Below are positions 19,901 through 28,344 of a stretch of DNA of 41,910 nt, piece after piece. Source of the DNA: Trichomonas tenax (lineage: Eukaryota > Parabasalia > Trichomonadida > Trichomonadidae); assembly GCA_023091735.1 (NCBI GenBank), contig JALKBU010000413.1, forward strand, positions 1 to 41,910. The letters run 5' to 3'. The first letter of the stretch is position 1. Every line of letters starts with the position of its first letter. A program made the translations under genes and the position numbers. Below the pieces are notes generated by a model. It was not told the DNA's origin and did not search any database. It saw nothing but the letters and a program-made list of their open reading frames with translations.

Positions 19901-20219
19901 CGCTCGTGGTGTCGAGGAGAACAAGAAGGGCGCTGCCAGACTGCTCAAGATTTCATCCGACAAGGGCAATGCCAAGGCTATGAACAACCTCGGTGTCATG
20001 TTCATGAAGGGCGATGTCGTCAAGCACGCACCAATTGATGGTATGAAGATGATCAGAAAGGCAGCGGATGAATTGAATGATCCAGATGCGCAGTTCAACA
20101 TGGGCTTAATCTATCTCAAGGGACTTTCCGTTACAGCTGATCCACACGATGCTCAGAGATACTTCATTAAGGCTGCAAAGAATGGACACAAGACAGCCGA
20201 TCTTTACATTCAGCAGTAA
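16962..20219 (+). CDS. Tandem CH-domain actin-binding protein fused to coiled coil and Sel1 repeats
   Basis: The 1085-residue protein has three parts. Residues about 5-110 and 128-235 are two calponin-homology domains in the alpha-actinin-type actin-binding arrangement, with QINTFTKWMN and LCDGTILINLCEIL in the first and DFSKSWHGGFPFCAVLHHYLP in the second. Residues about 310-715 are a long coiled coil containing six or seven 14-residue repeats (NEQKDQENAQLKQQ type, residues 354-451). Residues about 740-1085 are about nine Sel1-like repeats of ~36 residues (AMNNMAAMLLTGRCVDKDEK, AAQCNYGILLDKGTGVDKNE). The likely role is linking F-actin to another complex through the Sel1 solenoid. No EF hands or spectrin repeats are present, so it is not a standard alpha-actinin. 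High codon bias and TAAA after the last codon suggest good expression. Confidence 0.93.
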   Translation: MSRSWEETQINTFTKWMNSYLKQRKLKINDIKTDLCDGTILINLCEILTKQPFPKRWHKIPKQKAQMLENCGMAVDFIQNDMKIKLVAIDGNDVLNGTLKLILGLVWSVINKFQVEAIKEDLAEGEQLSGRDKLLQWAKDVTAGHNGVNITDFSKSWHGGFPFCAVLHHYLPEIIDYDTITPDQSINTAFHTMNEVGINVFLDPQDVEVEAPDEKSIVTQVSELYHFFKNPENIAAAKKRADRAKYILAAIKRMLNDSDGELHDALQVMSTNINKILEDPNLTFCPLCAELFETIEKLYKLLKNPKVPADALEQIANLSKQLQETQQNMNELDEQSKQRTAELEAQLNVLRQENENKDKENAELKQQNEQKDQENSALKQQNEQKDQENAQLKQQNAEKENEVNSLKQQNEQKDQENAQLKQQNEQKDQENAQLKQKNEEKEQAISKLNSECEQKANESGNMSNELAELRAQLEAARKEAEQLNIMIKAKDNEMAAAIARANEQLQDAQKQKEEELKKKDDEIAAINAMKISELDLLRQEKNAELVKKDQQLAEKDEQIQKRFRKIEELNNEKAEQIRQKEAEIEAAKAAQAAEEKRRESEVAELSRQIDQIKQLQSSNAAEAQNILVATQNKYSAQIADKDGKISNLESEIQTLKKSIDEKDEEQKKLLVQNNTLREEASTAQKNLQDSEKKLEELNKEINVHIAQRKQLTDPDIIKEAVSGYEEVIAGLKAEYGHGVTKSDNEAFKHYTNAAKLNLAEGMFSLGRLLEQGRGSIKNERLAFQSYARAQNQNHYAAMNNMAAMLLTGRCVDKDEKLAAQKFKVAADNGNVAAQCNYGILLDKGTGVDKNEIDAVRYFRLAANAGHPRAINNLAYKLEKGSGVDKDQSQATQLFQQAAAAGQSVAKFNLSLYETDQEKVIANWKQAAEQNVPAAKNNIGAMIADGVLMQKDEKEGAELVKTAAEGGSTTAIFNYSIMLMNARGVEENKKGAARLLKISSDKGNAKAMNNLGVMFMKGDVVKHAPIDGMKMIRKAADELNDPDAQFNMGLIYLKGLSVTADPHDAQRYFIKAAKNGHKTADLYIQQ
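18021..18314 (+). repeat. In-frame 42-bp tandem repeat (two heptads) in the coiled coil
   Basis: Seven units of 42 bp, each coding 14 residues of the form NEQKDQENAQLKQQ, lie end to end from 18021. Units 2, 3, 5 and 6 are the most alike. Because 14 residues are exactly two heptads, copy number can change without breaking the coil. Synonymous differences between units show that the repeat is not brand new. Confidence 0.85.
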
Positions 20220-20594
20220 ATTAAACCTATGATTTTGATTTTTTCTTAAATCAATCTCTTTTTTTCAATGTCAAGCAAGCTATAGCTTTTTATATCTCAA
20301 TCAATCAAGCACATTTTTAATATCAAACAAAGATAAAATTGAATTGACTTTGGAAATTTGAGTTTAAAGCAAAAATGAGTGGGAATATATGCGTTTTTTG
20401 GAGGAGTGTGATATATTGGTTCATTAATAAGAACAAACAAACTATAATATTTTAGATTTCAATTAATATTGAGATATAAGCAAATAAAGTGAAAATATAT
20501 CATTTTCAATGCCTAGAGATGTAAAAATGAAGTTCTAAAGGCTCCCTTTTTAATGAATGAAAGATTTCTGATTTCAAACTAAAAAGTGGCAGAA

Positions 20595-21431
20595 ATGTTT
20601 TTTCTTTTTGCGAACTCAGCCATTTCTACAGACAGGAGTTTAATACAAAGCAGATACGACCCATACGGCAAAGTCGGCCTCGACAAAACATCGTCTGTTC
20701 AAGAAGCTTACGACGCATTTAAGAAATACAAAGAATCGCTCGGCCCTGGACAGCACGACGACGACGAGAGATACAAAGCATATAGATGTCTAACAGATTC
20801 AAGACTCAGAAGAGTCTACGACATTTTTGGTCTCGAAGCTTATGCAGAAGTTGTTGATAACCAGGAAAAAGCAAACATTTCTGGTGTTTCTGCACTCTAT
20901 GCCAAGAATGAACCAATCAGAACTTACGCATATTTAACAATCGAAGAATTTTATCGCGGAGCTAAATTATCTTACCAATTCTTCCGAAAAGAAATCTGCA
21001 GATGTAAGGACAATATGGGCTGGCACTGCGATCCATGTAACGGCCACCCAACAATCACACGCCCATTTAATATCGAAATTGACATTCCTGCTGGCACTCT
21101 TCCAGATCAGGTCTATTTGTTCAAGGGTGCTGCCGATACATCACCATCTGCTGCTGGTGGCGATCTCGAAATTCAGCTTAAGGAGCTCCCAGACCCAGTT
21201 TATCGCCGCAGCCTTTACAACCTCATCTACAAGCTTAATCTCGGCAAGGAAGATGCACGCGGCACATGGGAGAAGGCCATTCTCCTTCCTCTCCAAAACA
21301 GAATTGTCGTTACAGGAAAGAAGTTGAAGCAAATCACAATTCCAGGAAAAGGCTTCCCAATCCCTGGATCAGGAGAGAGAGGCTATTTGATCATTCAGCC
21401 AACTGTTAATCCATCTCATGAAGATCTTTAA
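20595..21431 (+). CDS. ER DnaJ-like co-chaperone (ERdj3 type) with HPD missing
   Basis: I start at the ATG at 20595 (278 residues); the first residues, MFFLFANSAIST, look like a short ER signal. Residues 21-79 keep a J-domain outline (YDPYGKVGL, then YKAYRCLTDSRLRRVYDIFG), but the helix II-III loop reads LGPGQHDDDER, so the HPD tripeptide that activates Hsp70 ATPase is absent. Residues 104-270 are a DnaJ C-terminal substrate-binding domain (YAYLTIEEFYRGAKLSY, IEIDIPAGTLPDQVYLFKG). A reduced cysteine cluster C135, C137, C145, C148 recalls ERdj3/DNAJB11. A CCTTT at 20545-20549 fits the M5 initiator type, and the stop reads TAAA. It may be a holdase or a regulator rather than a stimulator of BiP. 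Confidence 0.8.
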   Translation: MFFLFANSAISTDRSLIQSRYDPYGKVGLDKTSSVQEAYDAFKKYKESLGPGQHDDDERYKAYRCLTDSRLRRVYDIFGLEAYAEVVDNQEKANISGVSALYAKNEPIRTYAYLTIEEFYRGAKLSYQFFRKEICRCKDNMGWHCDPCNGHPTITRPFNIEIDIPAGTLPDQVYLFKGAADTSPSAAGGDLEIQLKELPDPVYRRSLYNLIYKLNLGKEDARGTWEKAILLPLQNRIVVTGKKLKQITIPGKGFPIPGSGERGYLIIQPTVNPSHEDL

Positions 21432-22178
21432 ATCAAATAAAATGTACATATATTATTAATCTTGAAAATAACTAAACATATAATCTTATGATCTTTATAT
21501 TTTAATAAAGTAGTCATAGTTTTGCATAGTAATACCAATATGTTAAATAAAATCAACGAATATATTCTCTTATCGATGGTAATATATATTCAAAATGATC
21601 CAAATTCTTATAGAAAACAATTATCATTGAGCTTTTATCATAAATCAATGTTTTTTTACATTGATTTCGAATAAATGAATGATGTTTTGACATTTTATAT
21701 GGCAAAACATATTTTACTTGTCAGAAGGGAAAAAACATGTTTATTATCATAATAACTTTAATAATGATGGCTGGTATTGCTGGTAATAAAAATGCATAAT
21801 CAATAGATGAATGTCATAGCGTGGCAATTGTCCTTTGTATAGAATAAAACTGAATCAAAAAAATTTCTTCTTTACAATATCAAGAGTGTAAAATTGTGGT
21901 AACATAAATGTGTACAGTCAATCTTTAAAGTGGCATATGCCATTTCACAACTTTGAAAAAACTAAAATTTTCTTTGTCTGAAAATGAACAATTTTATCAA
22001 AAATAGAATTTCTATACATCGAATCTCTTATACCTTGAATTTAAAGACTTTTTACAAAGGTAGAACTGAAATCGTATATAATTGAAAATTTATCAATAAT
22101 ATTTATATGTAAAATCTAAATATCAAATAAAAAGAAATTCCATTCAATGCCGACAAATGACAGAAAGGTGACATTTTC
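21432..22178. other. Intergenic; nothing recognised
   Basis: About 750 AT-rich bases without coding signal. A motif pair related to TTTACATGTCA is present at about 21713-21722 (TTTACTTGTCA type). Confidence 0.5.
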
Positions 22179-22766
22179 ATGTTTGCTTTTATTTTGTTTG
22201 TTCGGAAGAATTCCATCGATTGGAGTCCGTTCAATTCCGAGCCACTGATGATATCGGCCTGCGAAATGTGCTCTTTCATTGTTGGTAAATATCGTGATGG
22301 TACAAATTCGGACTTAATTCCTATTAACGAGTCTGAATGCGCTAACAACTCCACAAGGAATCCATTTTGTGGTCTTGTGACGAACATTTCCATGACAATC
22401 GAAGAGAATTTCAAAAATCGCGTTCCAAGGAATGCTTGTGAGATGATTGGCCCGTGTGTGAATCCATCGCATCAAGAATTAACAGGTGAGCTTTGCTATC
22501 CATGCAGGTTTTTCCATCATATCCTCACAATGCTCACAAACGTTAAAGATAAAATCGGATATATGAAATTCTTCTGTTCTTCAGCAAGAGGCACGTTTGC
22601 TAAATTATGTACTGCTGTCGAACATCCAAATGCTGGCGAATTTTGGTCAATGATCGGTAAAGCAAAGAACTCTGCTCAACAATGTCACGTTTTCTGTCAT
22701 AAGCGTGGTGAAAAACCTCCAATGAGACAAAAATCTAGAAGCAAATCTGTTTCTCAAGAATTATAA
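22179..22766 (+). CDS. Two-domain saposin-like (SapB) protein
   Basis: The 195-residue product shows the six-cysteine saposin spacing twice. Domain one has C28, C31, C54, C64, C87 and C93; domain two has C106, C109, C133, C144, C169 and C173. Each begins with CxxC and ends with a late pair, as needed for the three disulfides of a SapB fold. A short hydrophobic N terminus (MFAFILFV) is the probable signal for secretion or lysosomal targeting. The C-terminal tail is basic (KKRGEKPP region, RQKSRSKS). Saposin-like proteins bind lipids or permeabilise membranes; trichomonads and amoebae have pore-forming members, but nothing here shows activity, and two domains in one chain is not the classic single-domain amoebapore. 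There is no clear initiator before the ATG. The stop runs into TAAA. Confidence 0.8.
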   Translation: MFAFILFVRKNSIDWSPFNSEPLMISACEMCSFIVGKYRDGTNSDLIPINESECANNSTRNPFCGLVTNISMTIEENFKNRVPRNACEMIGPCVNPSHQELTGELCYPCRFFHHILTMLTNVKDKIGYMKFFCSSARGTFAKLCTAVEHPNAGEFWSMIGKAKNSAQQCHVFCHKRGEKPPMRQKSRSKSVSQEL

Positions 22767-22911
22767 ATTTAATATAGTATGTTTGTAACATAATAATAAA
22801 GAGGTAATACATATTTCTCATCACAGTTTAAAAATATGATCTTATTTTTATTCTTTTGGAAAAGAATAAAAATGGATTTTTTATAATAACACATTAATTT
22901 TAACATAAAGT

Positions 22912-25266
22912 TTACTGAACAGTTAAATATTTCTTGAGGATTCTCTTTGCCTCGTTTGGATTTGTTTCTCTATAAATCAAACTTAAGTTATAAGCAGCAT
23001 CTCTCTGGAGAGAATATCTCATGTCGTGGTCAACTTCCATATCAGGTTGAGCGATCAATGCATAGTCCGGTGTTGCCTCTAAGACTTTTCTGTAGAACAT
23101 CTCGGCCTGCGGCATCATTTTAATGGTGTGATAGAACCTGGCCATGTTGTAATCGCATTCGACAGGGAAATCATGTTGTCTTGCTTCAATGTACTTTCTC
23201 ATGCATGCGAAGGCGCATAAAACAGACTTTCTTGTTGTCTTCTGTGTTCTAACGTAAGCCTTTGATAAGTATGAACTTGCGAGAAGCAAAGAAACAATTG
23301 GTTCTTCGTTATCTGTCCTGAGAACGTTCAAGTATTGTGTGATAGCGTGATCGAACCAAACTGTCGACTGAGAGTGGTTACCAAGCAATATCTGAAGTGG
23401 AATATTATCCCTCAGTTTGTGAGAAGCTCTGAGTAAGAACTTGTGTGCATAGTTTTCTTGGTCAGGTGTCTTTTGAAGGAATAAGTTGAAATACTCCCAA
23501 ACAGATGTATCCTTTGTTTCAAGCAAAACTTGTCTCATAACAGAACATGCTTCTTCACCATGATTTGCTTTGAAGGCTGACAAAGAGAACAAGAACAAAA
23601 CCTGATACTCCATTGATTTCTCGAGCTTTTCTCTGCAAATAACTAATAATGCGCCTAAAACTAAAGCTTGCTCAATGAATTCGTTATCATAAGCAACATT
23701 AAGCATTGTCACGCAGAGATTGTAAAACTGGCCTTCGTTTTCTAATGGTATAGTTCCAGCATCAGAGAACCTTCTGTAAACTAACACTTTCTTCATGAAG
23801 TTTGGCATCTTTTCTGGTTGCTTGAGGCATAAAATACCTTCGACTTGTTTGGAATCGTTCGTTAAGATCTTCAATGAATAAATTTCATACAAAACTCTGC
23901 AAACTAATGGACATCCGATGTTGATGAAGTCCGCATAGTCACCATGTGAATAGGATATATCCGCATCATGGAGAACAATGTCATCTGTCTGCGCAGCTTT
24001 TGGAGCGTTTTCTTTCATCCATCTGATTGCTTCTTTGTCCCCTAAGCTGAGTTTCATTAGATAGAATAACTGGCCAACAGCTGATGTGTGTGTTGGCTGA
24101 TCTCTAACGAGGTCTTGCAAAATAGCGATTGCTTCTTCGTAATTTCCTGCTTCTGAATAACATGTTGCAATTTCATATCTTTTTTCGATTCCATTGGACT
24201 GCATGTGTTCATACCAATGAGCAGCTTCAACGTGGCATCCTGCATCAACGTACGCTTGTCCAATCGCTTCGTAAGCTTCTATATATTCGTGAACATCGAG
24301 AGTGAAGAAATTCTTAAGTTTTTCTTCAGCATCTTTGTACTGTTTCAGTCTAATATATGCTATTGCTGCATTTGTGTGAAAATCTTCTGGTGGATCGATA
24401 ATTTGATTATCTAACAAAATAACTTCATTAAGTTTGCCAACATCAAGATAGTTCTGTCCGAGAAGGTTTGTGTTGCCAATATCTGGTGCTTGATTAGCTT
24501 TAATCGCTGCATCGAAATTGTTCTTTAAAACGTCGAGAGATTGACCAAGTTTGCCGTTCCCGTATAAGTACATTGCATATTCGTATGCATATTCTGGATT
24601 TACAGGATCTCTCTTTGTTAATTCTTTAAGACAATAATTAGTTAAGCGTTTGTCTTCAACTTCTTTTTTGAGGAGGTGAAGAAGTTGGACGAGGCTCTCA
24701 ATTTGATCAGGACTTGAATTTGCAGCTTCTTTCAAATATTGTGCCGCTTCTTCTGGTCTGTTAAGCTTCATTGCGAGGTCGTAGCAGTCCTGCCAGACTT
24801 CCATAGCATCTCTCGCTCTTTCAGCCGCCTTTTTAGTGAAAACAAGCGCATTATCCAAATCATTCTCTTCTTTTGCTATTTCTGCTAAAATTTCGTACGG
24901 TTCTGGTGCTTCTGGTAATGTTCTTCTGGCATCATTCGCTAAATGTATAGCTGCTGCTTTATTTCCAGCGTAAAATTGTTGATAAGCACGATTCATAACG
25001 CCAGCGATCTCTGGAGGCATCGTCTCTCCCAATGCACGCCTTTTTCTGTTGTGATTTTGGAATTCTTCGTGTTCTACATCGTCGTGAATTTGAGTTAAAG
25101 TTTGCATTTCGATACGTGGTGTAACGTATTCGGTGAAAAACTCTGTTGTATGATCGATGGCCTGTGTCAGAGCTTCCTCCGGAATTTCGTCGAGTCCTGC
25201 CAAACTTTCGAGCTCTTCCTCAAGTGCAGAAACTTTATCTTTCTCCATTTTTGATTTTTTTGTCAT
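22912..25266 (-). CDS. TFIIIC TPR subunit (TFC4/GTF3C3-like)
   Basis: A 784-residue protein built almost wholly of TPR units. It begins with a charged segment, then KRRALGETMPPEIAGVMNRAYQ, which closely follows the conserved entry to the TPR array in TFC4/GTF3C3. Repeats such as YQQFYAGNKAAAIHLANDAR, PEPYEILAEIAKEENDLDNAL and DCYDLAMKLNRPEEAAQYLK follow, with a less regular second half and a C-terminal HTIKMMPQAEMFYRKVL repeat. In the known family this subunit bridges TFIIIC on tRNA or 5S promoters to TFIIIB. The usual long acidic N terminus is short here. The stop overlaps TAAA. No initiator is obvious before the ATG. A divergent TPR protein of another pathway is possible, but the position of the LGE motif argues for TFIIIC. 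Confidence 0.75.
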   Translation of the reverse strand: MTKKSKMEKDKVSALEEELESLAGLDEIPEEALTQAIDHTTEFFTEYVTPRIEMQTLTQIHDDVEHEEFQNHNRKRRALGETMPPEIAGVMNRAYQQFYAGNKAAAIHLANDARRTLPEAPEPYEILAEIAKEENDLDNALVFTKKAAERARDAMEVWQDCYDLAMKLNRPEEAAQYLKEAANSSPDQIESLVQLLHLLKKEVEDKRLTNYCLKELTKRDPVNPEYAYEYAMYLYGNGKLGQSLDVLKNNFDAAIKANQAPDIGNTNLLGQNYLDVGKLNEVILLDNQIIDPPEDFHTNAAIAYIRLKQYKDAEEKLKNFFTLDVHEYIEAYEAIGQAYVDAGCHVEAAHWYEHMQSNGIEKRYEIATCYSEAGNYEEAIAILQDLVRDQPTHTSAVGQLFYLMKLSLGDKEAIRWMKENAPKAAQTDDIVLHDADISYSHGDYADFINIGCPLVCRVLYEIYSLKILTNDSKQVEGILCLKQPEKMPNFMKKVLVYRRFSDAGTIPLENEGQFYNLCVTMLNVAYDNEFIEQALVLGALLVICREKLEKSMEYQVLFLFSLSAFKANHGEEACSVMRQVLLETKDTSVWEYFNLFLQKTPDQENYAHKFLLRASHKLRDNIPLQILLGNHSQSTVWFDHAITQYLNVLRTDNEEPIVSLLLASSYLSKAYVRTQKTTRKSVLCAFACMRKYIEARQHDFPVECDYNMARFYHTIKMMPQAEMFYRKVLEATPDYALIAQPDMEVDHDMRYSLQRDAAYNLSLIYRETNPNEAKRILKKYLTVQ

Positions 25267-25689
25267 TTACCAATCACAATTTGCCTCTTTACGTGTCAGA
25301 AAATATATTAATCTTTTCATTTCTTCTGATAAATATAATAACAAACCTCTCAAATTGAAACAATAAAATCAGTACCTACAATAGAATGTATCTATTGATA
25401 TAATCACAAAAATGGATATTATCGATTGATATCAAAACTGATCATTGATTTATAACATAGGCAATCCATTTCTACTTCTCATTTTCGTATGTAATATGAT
25501 TCTTATATACAGAGTGTGATTTTTTGCAATATAACGAATTATTTTTTATGATATTTTTCTCGATTTAATCACTGTTCAGAAAGAGATAAATGCAGCTATC
25601 GAATATGCATGTCAATGGTCATATTATGTTATAAGATATTGATGAGATGTAAGAAGGTGATAATTCAAAAAAAAAATCAAAAAATCACT
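25267..25689. other. Intergenic; nothing recognised
   Basis: Roughly 420 AT-rich bases upstream of the TFIIIC-like gene and downstream of the Hsp70 gene. I see no ORF with protein character and no repeat. Confidence 0.5.
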
Positions 25690-27576
25690 TTATTTCTTAT
25701 TCTTCTGGGCGTTGTCGCTGATTGCGTTGTAGATTTCCATAGAGGCGGCCTTGAGCGCATCATACTTCTCATCGATCTTCTTCTCATCGTTGCCGGCTGT
25801 AGCATCCTTGAGTTCCTTGACGGCATCTCTGATTCTCTTGAGTAAGTCAGCTGGAAGCTTCTTCTCGTTCTCAGAGACTGTCTTCTCAATTTCGTTAATG
25901 TACTGCTCCATGGAGTACTTCTTCTCGAGAACCTCTCTCTTCTTCTTGTCCTCAGCAGCGTGCTTCTCAGCATCCTCAACCATCTTAGCGATTTCCTCCT
26001 GAGAAAGGCCACCGTGCTGCTGGATTGTCATCTGCTGTTCCTTGTTTGTTTGCTTGTCCTTAGCAGAAACGTGGACGATGGAGTTAGCATCGATATCGAA
26101 TGTAACTTCGATCTTTGGAACACCACGTGGAGCTGGTGGGATACCAACGAGTGTGAACTCACCGAGGAGCTTGTTGCCCTCGCAGAGAGCTCTCTCGCCC
26201 TGGAAAACTCTGATGTTAACGTGTGTCTGGCCATCAGCAGCTGTTGTGAACTCCTGGGACTTCTTTGTTGGAACGACTGTGTTACGTGGAATGAGAGGAG
26301 CGAAGACGCCACCCATTGTCTCGATACCAAGGGAAAGCGGTGTGACATCGAGGAGGACAATGTCCTTGTGGTCACCACGCATGACTGAGCCCTGGATGGA
26401 AGCACCGATAGCGACGACTTCATCTGGGTTGACACCACGGAATGGATCCTTACCGAAGAACTCGCGGACGGAGTCAATAACCTTTGGCATTCTTGTCATA
26501 CCACCGACAAGGATAACTTCGTTGATCTGCTGTGGTGTGAGGCCAGCATCCTTAAGACAAGACTTGCATGGGTCGATTGTTCTGGCGATGAGGTTAGCTG
26601 TGATCTTCTCGAAATTAGCACGTGTGATTGGCATCTGAAGGTGCTTTGGACCAGCGCCTGTGACTGTGATGTATGGAAGGTTGATTTCTGTTGTCATCAT
26701 TGATGAAAGCTCGCACTTAGCCTTCTCAACAGCCTCACGGATTCTTTGAAGGGCGAGTGGGTCCTTAGAGAGGTCGATCTGGTTCTTAGCCTGGAAGTCC
26801 TGGATAACGTACTTCATTAAAGCAGAGTCGAAGTCTTCACCACCAAGGAATGTGTCACCGTTTGTTGCCTTAACTTCGAAGACACCATCCTTGCTGATTT
26901 CGAGGATGGAGACATCGAATGTGCCACCACCAAGATCGAAGACAGCGACTGTCTGTCCCTGCTTGCGCTCTGTGCCGTAGGCGAGAGCAGCAGCTGTTGG
27001 TTCGTTGATTGTTCTCATAACGTTGAGGCCAGCAATCTTACCAGCGTCCTTTGTTGCCTGGCGCTGTGAATCGTTGAAATAAGCTGGAACTGTAATAACA
27101 GCATCCTTAACTGTTGTTCCAAGATAAGCCTCGGCTGTCTCTTTCATCTTTGTGAGGACGAAGGCACCTATTTGAGCTGGAGAATATGTGTTGCCCTTCT
27201 CATCTTTAACCCAGGCGTCTCCGCTCTTAGCTTTGATGATTTCATAAGGAACCATTTCACGGCTTTTCTTTGTCATTTCATCGTCGAATGTACGGCCGAT
27301 CAAACGCTTTGTGGCGAAGAATGTTGATTTTGAATTTGTGATTGCTTGGCGCTTAGCCTGCTCACCAACGAGGCGTTCACCTATGCTTGTGAATGCGACG
27401 ATGGATGGAGTTGTTCTGACACCCTCAGCATTTTGGATAACTTTTGGTGTGCCACCTTCAACGACAGAAACGCATGAGTTTGTTGTACCAAGGTCAATGC
27501 CGATGATAGGTGTCATTCCTTGCGCGAAGGAACGGCTAAATAAGCCGGCAGAGTACTTTCCAACACTGCTGAGCAT
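25690..27576 (-). CDS. Hydrogenosomal (mitochondrial-type) Hsp70
   Basis: A 628-residue DnaK-family chaperone. Residues 1-17 ([17 protein letters not shown]) are a short ML-initiated presequence with Arg near the cleavage point, typical of trichomonad hydrogenosome import. The ATPase domain begins [15 protein letters not shown], has [27 protein letters not shown] and the mitochondrial/alpha-proteobacterial signature GDAWV at 119-123. The substrate-binding domain begins [15 protein letters not shown], with a helical lid following. There is no C-terminal EEVD or KDEL, which fits an organellar protein. It drives import and folding in the hydrogenosome with J-protein and nucleotide-exchange partners. 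Strong codon bias; the stop runs into TAAA. This is the type of gene that showed hydrogenosomes share ancestry with mitochondria. Confidence 0.97.
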   Translation of the reverse strand: MLSSVGKYSAGLFSRSFAQGMTPIIGIDLGTTNSCVSVVEGGTPKVIQNAEGVRTTPSIVAFTSIGERLVGEQAKRQAITNSKSTFFATKRLIGRTFDDEMTKKSREMVPYEIIKAKSGDAWVKDEKGNTYSPAQIGAFVLTKMKETAEAYLGTTVKDAVITVPAYFNDSQRQATKDAGKIAGLNVMRTINEPTAAALAYGTERKQGQTVAVFDLGGGTFDVSILEISKDGVFEVKATNGDTFLGGEDFDSALMKYVIQDFQAKNQIDLSKDPLALQRIREAVEKAKCELSSMMTTEINLPYITVTGAGPKHLQMPITRANFEKITANLIARTIDPCKSCLKDAGLTPQQINEVILVGGMTRMPKVIDSVREFFGKDPFRGVNPDEVVAIGASIQGSVMRGDHKDIVLLDVTPLSLGIETMGGVFAPLIPRNTVVPTKKSQEFTTAADGQTHVNIRVFQGERALCEGNKLLGEFTLVGIPPAPRGVPKIEVTFDIDANSIVHVSAKDKQTNKEQQMTIQQHGGLSQEEIAKMVEDAEKHAAEDKKKREVLEKKYSMEQYINEIEKTVSENEKKLPADLLKRIRDAVKELKDATAGNDEKKIDEKYDALKAASMEIYNAISDNAQKNKK

Positions 27577-27588
27577 AAGTGGTCGTGT

Positions 27589-27596
27589 AAACCGCT
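27589..27596 (-). promoter_or_regulatory. M3-type core promoter motif of the Hsp70 gene
   Basis: Minus-strand AGCGGTTT fits the published M3 consensus and sits 13-20 bases before the ATG. No initiator TCA(C/T)TT is found between it and the start, which matches reports that M3 and M5 serve genes without an initiator. Confidence 0.55.
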
Positions 27597-28344
27597 AGAA
27601 ATTTTTTTCCCCAAATTTTTTTTTAAAAAAAAATCTTCGATATATCATTTTTGTGATATTCTATGGTATGAAATCGGTTCCTTTAAGTTGTTCTAACAAT
27701 TTGGGAAAATTTTGCGTTTTTTGGGATATATAGCTTTCTGAATGTTTATATTTTCATTATTTTTGGAAAATTAGAAAACCCGATCATTACATGACAGATA
27801 TTGAAATAATTGTTTAGTTTACATGTCGAAAATAAATGGAATTGTATTGTTTACAATGGCAAAATTATTTATCTGCTCGTACGTTACTTGTCAATGGTCG
27901 GGGAATTGTGAACATTACACGTCATTTATGAAGTTCATGGCAATCATCAGAAAAACTTGCTTCTGACGAGACATTTTGGGTTTTTCTTATATTATATCCA
28001 GCTCAGCGACAAATTACTCGTAGACATTTTTTGATTATCCGTGATTTTTACTGTGAAATTGAATTTCATCTACAAAAAATATTGATTATTGACTTCAAAT
28101 AGCTTTGAACTATATTTTATTTCTCAATTTCTATATAATTCTACAATTATTTTCTTTTAAAACTCTTTCCTAAATTCTATATTTTATCCAAATCATATTT
28201 TTCTTATAATTAAACTATCATTTTAAAACATATGATAGCACAGTGAATGCATATTTGTATAATACAATTAAAATGCTTTATTTCAACAATAAAGAATACG
28301 ATTAGATATCTTTCACAGATAAAAAAACCGTATAAGAATGTAAA
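27597..28344. other. Intergenic with several TTTACATGTCA relatives
   Basis: No gene is seen. Between about 27785 and 27930 there are TTACATGACA, TTTACATGTCG, TTACTTGTCA and TTACACGTCA, all in the same orientation. These resemble the motif cluster at 11076-11265. Confidence 0.5.

Noticed and set aside
25960..26638. Open frames on the + strand opposite the Hsp70 gene
   Set aside because: Same cause: codon bias of a highly expressed gene. The predicted peptides are low-complexity and unlike proteins.
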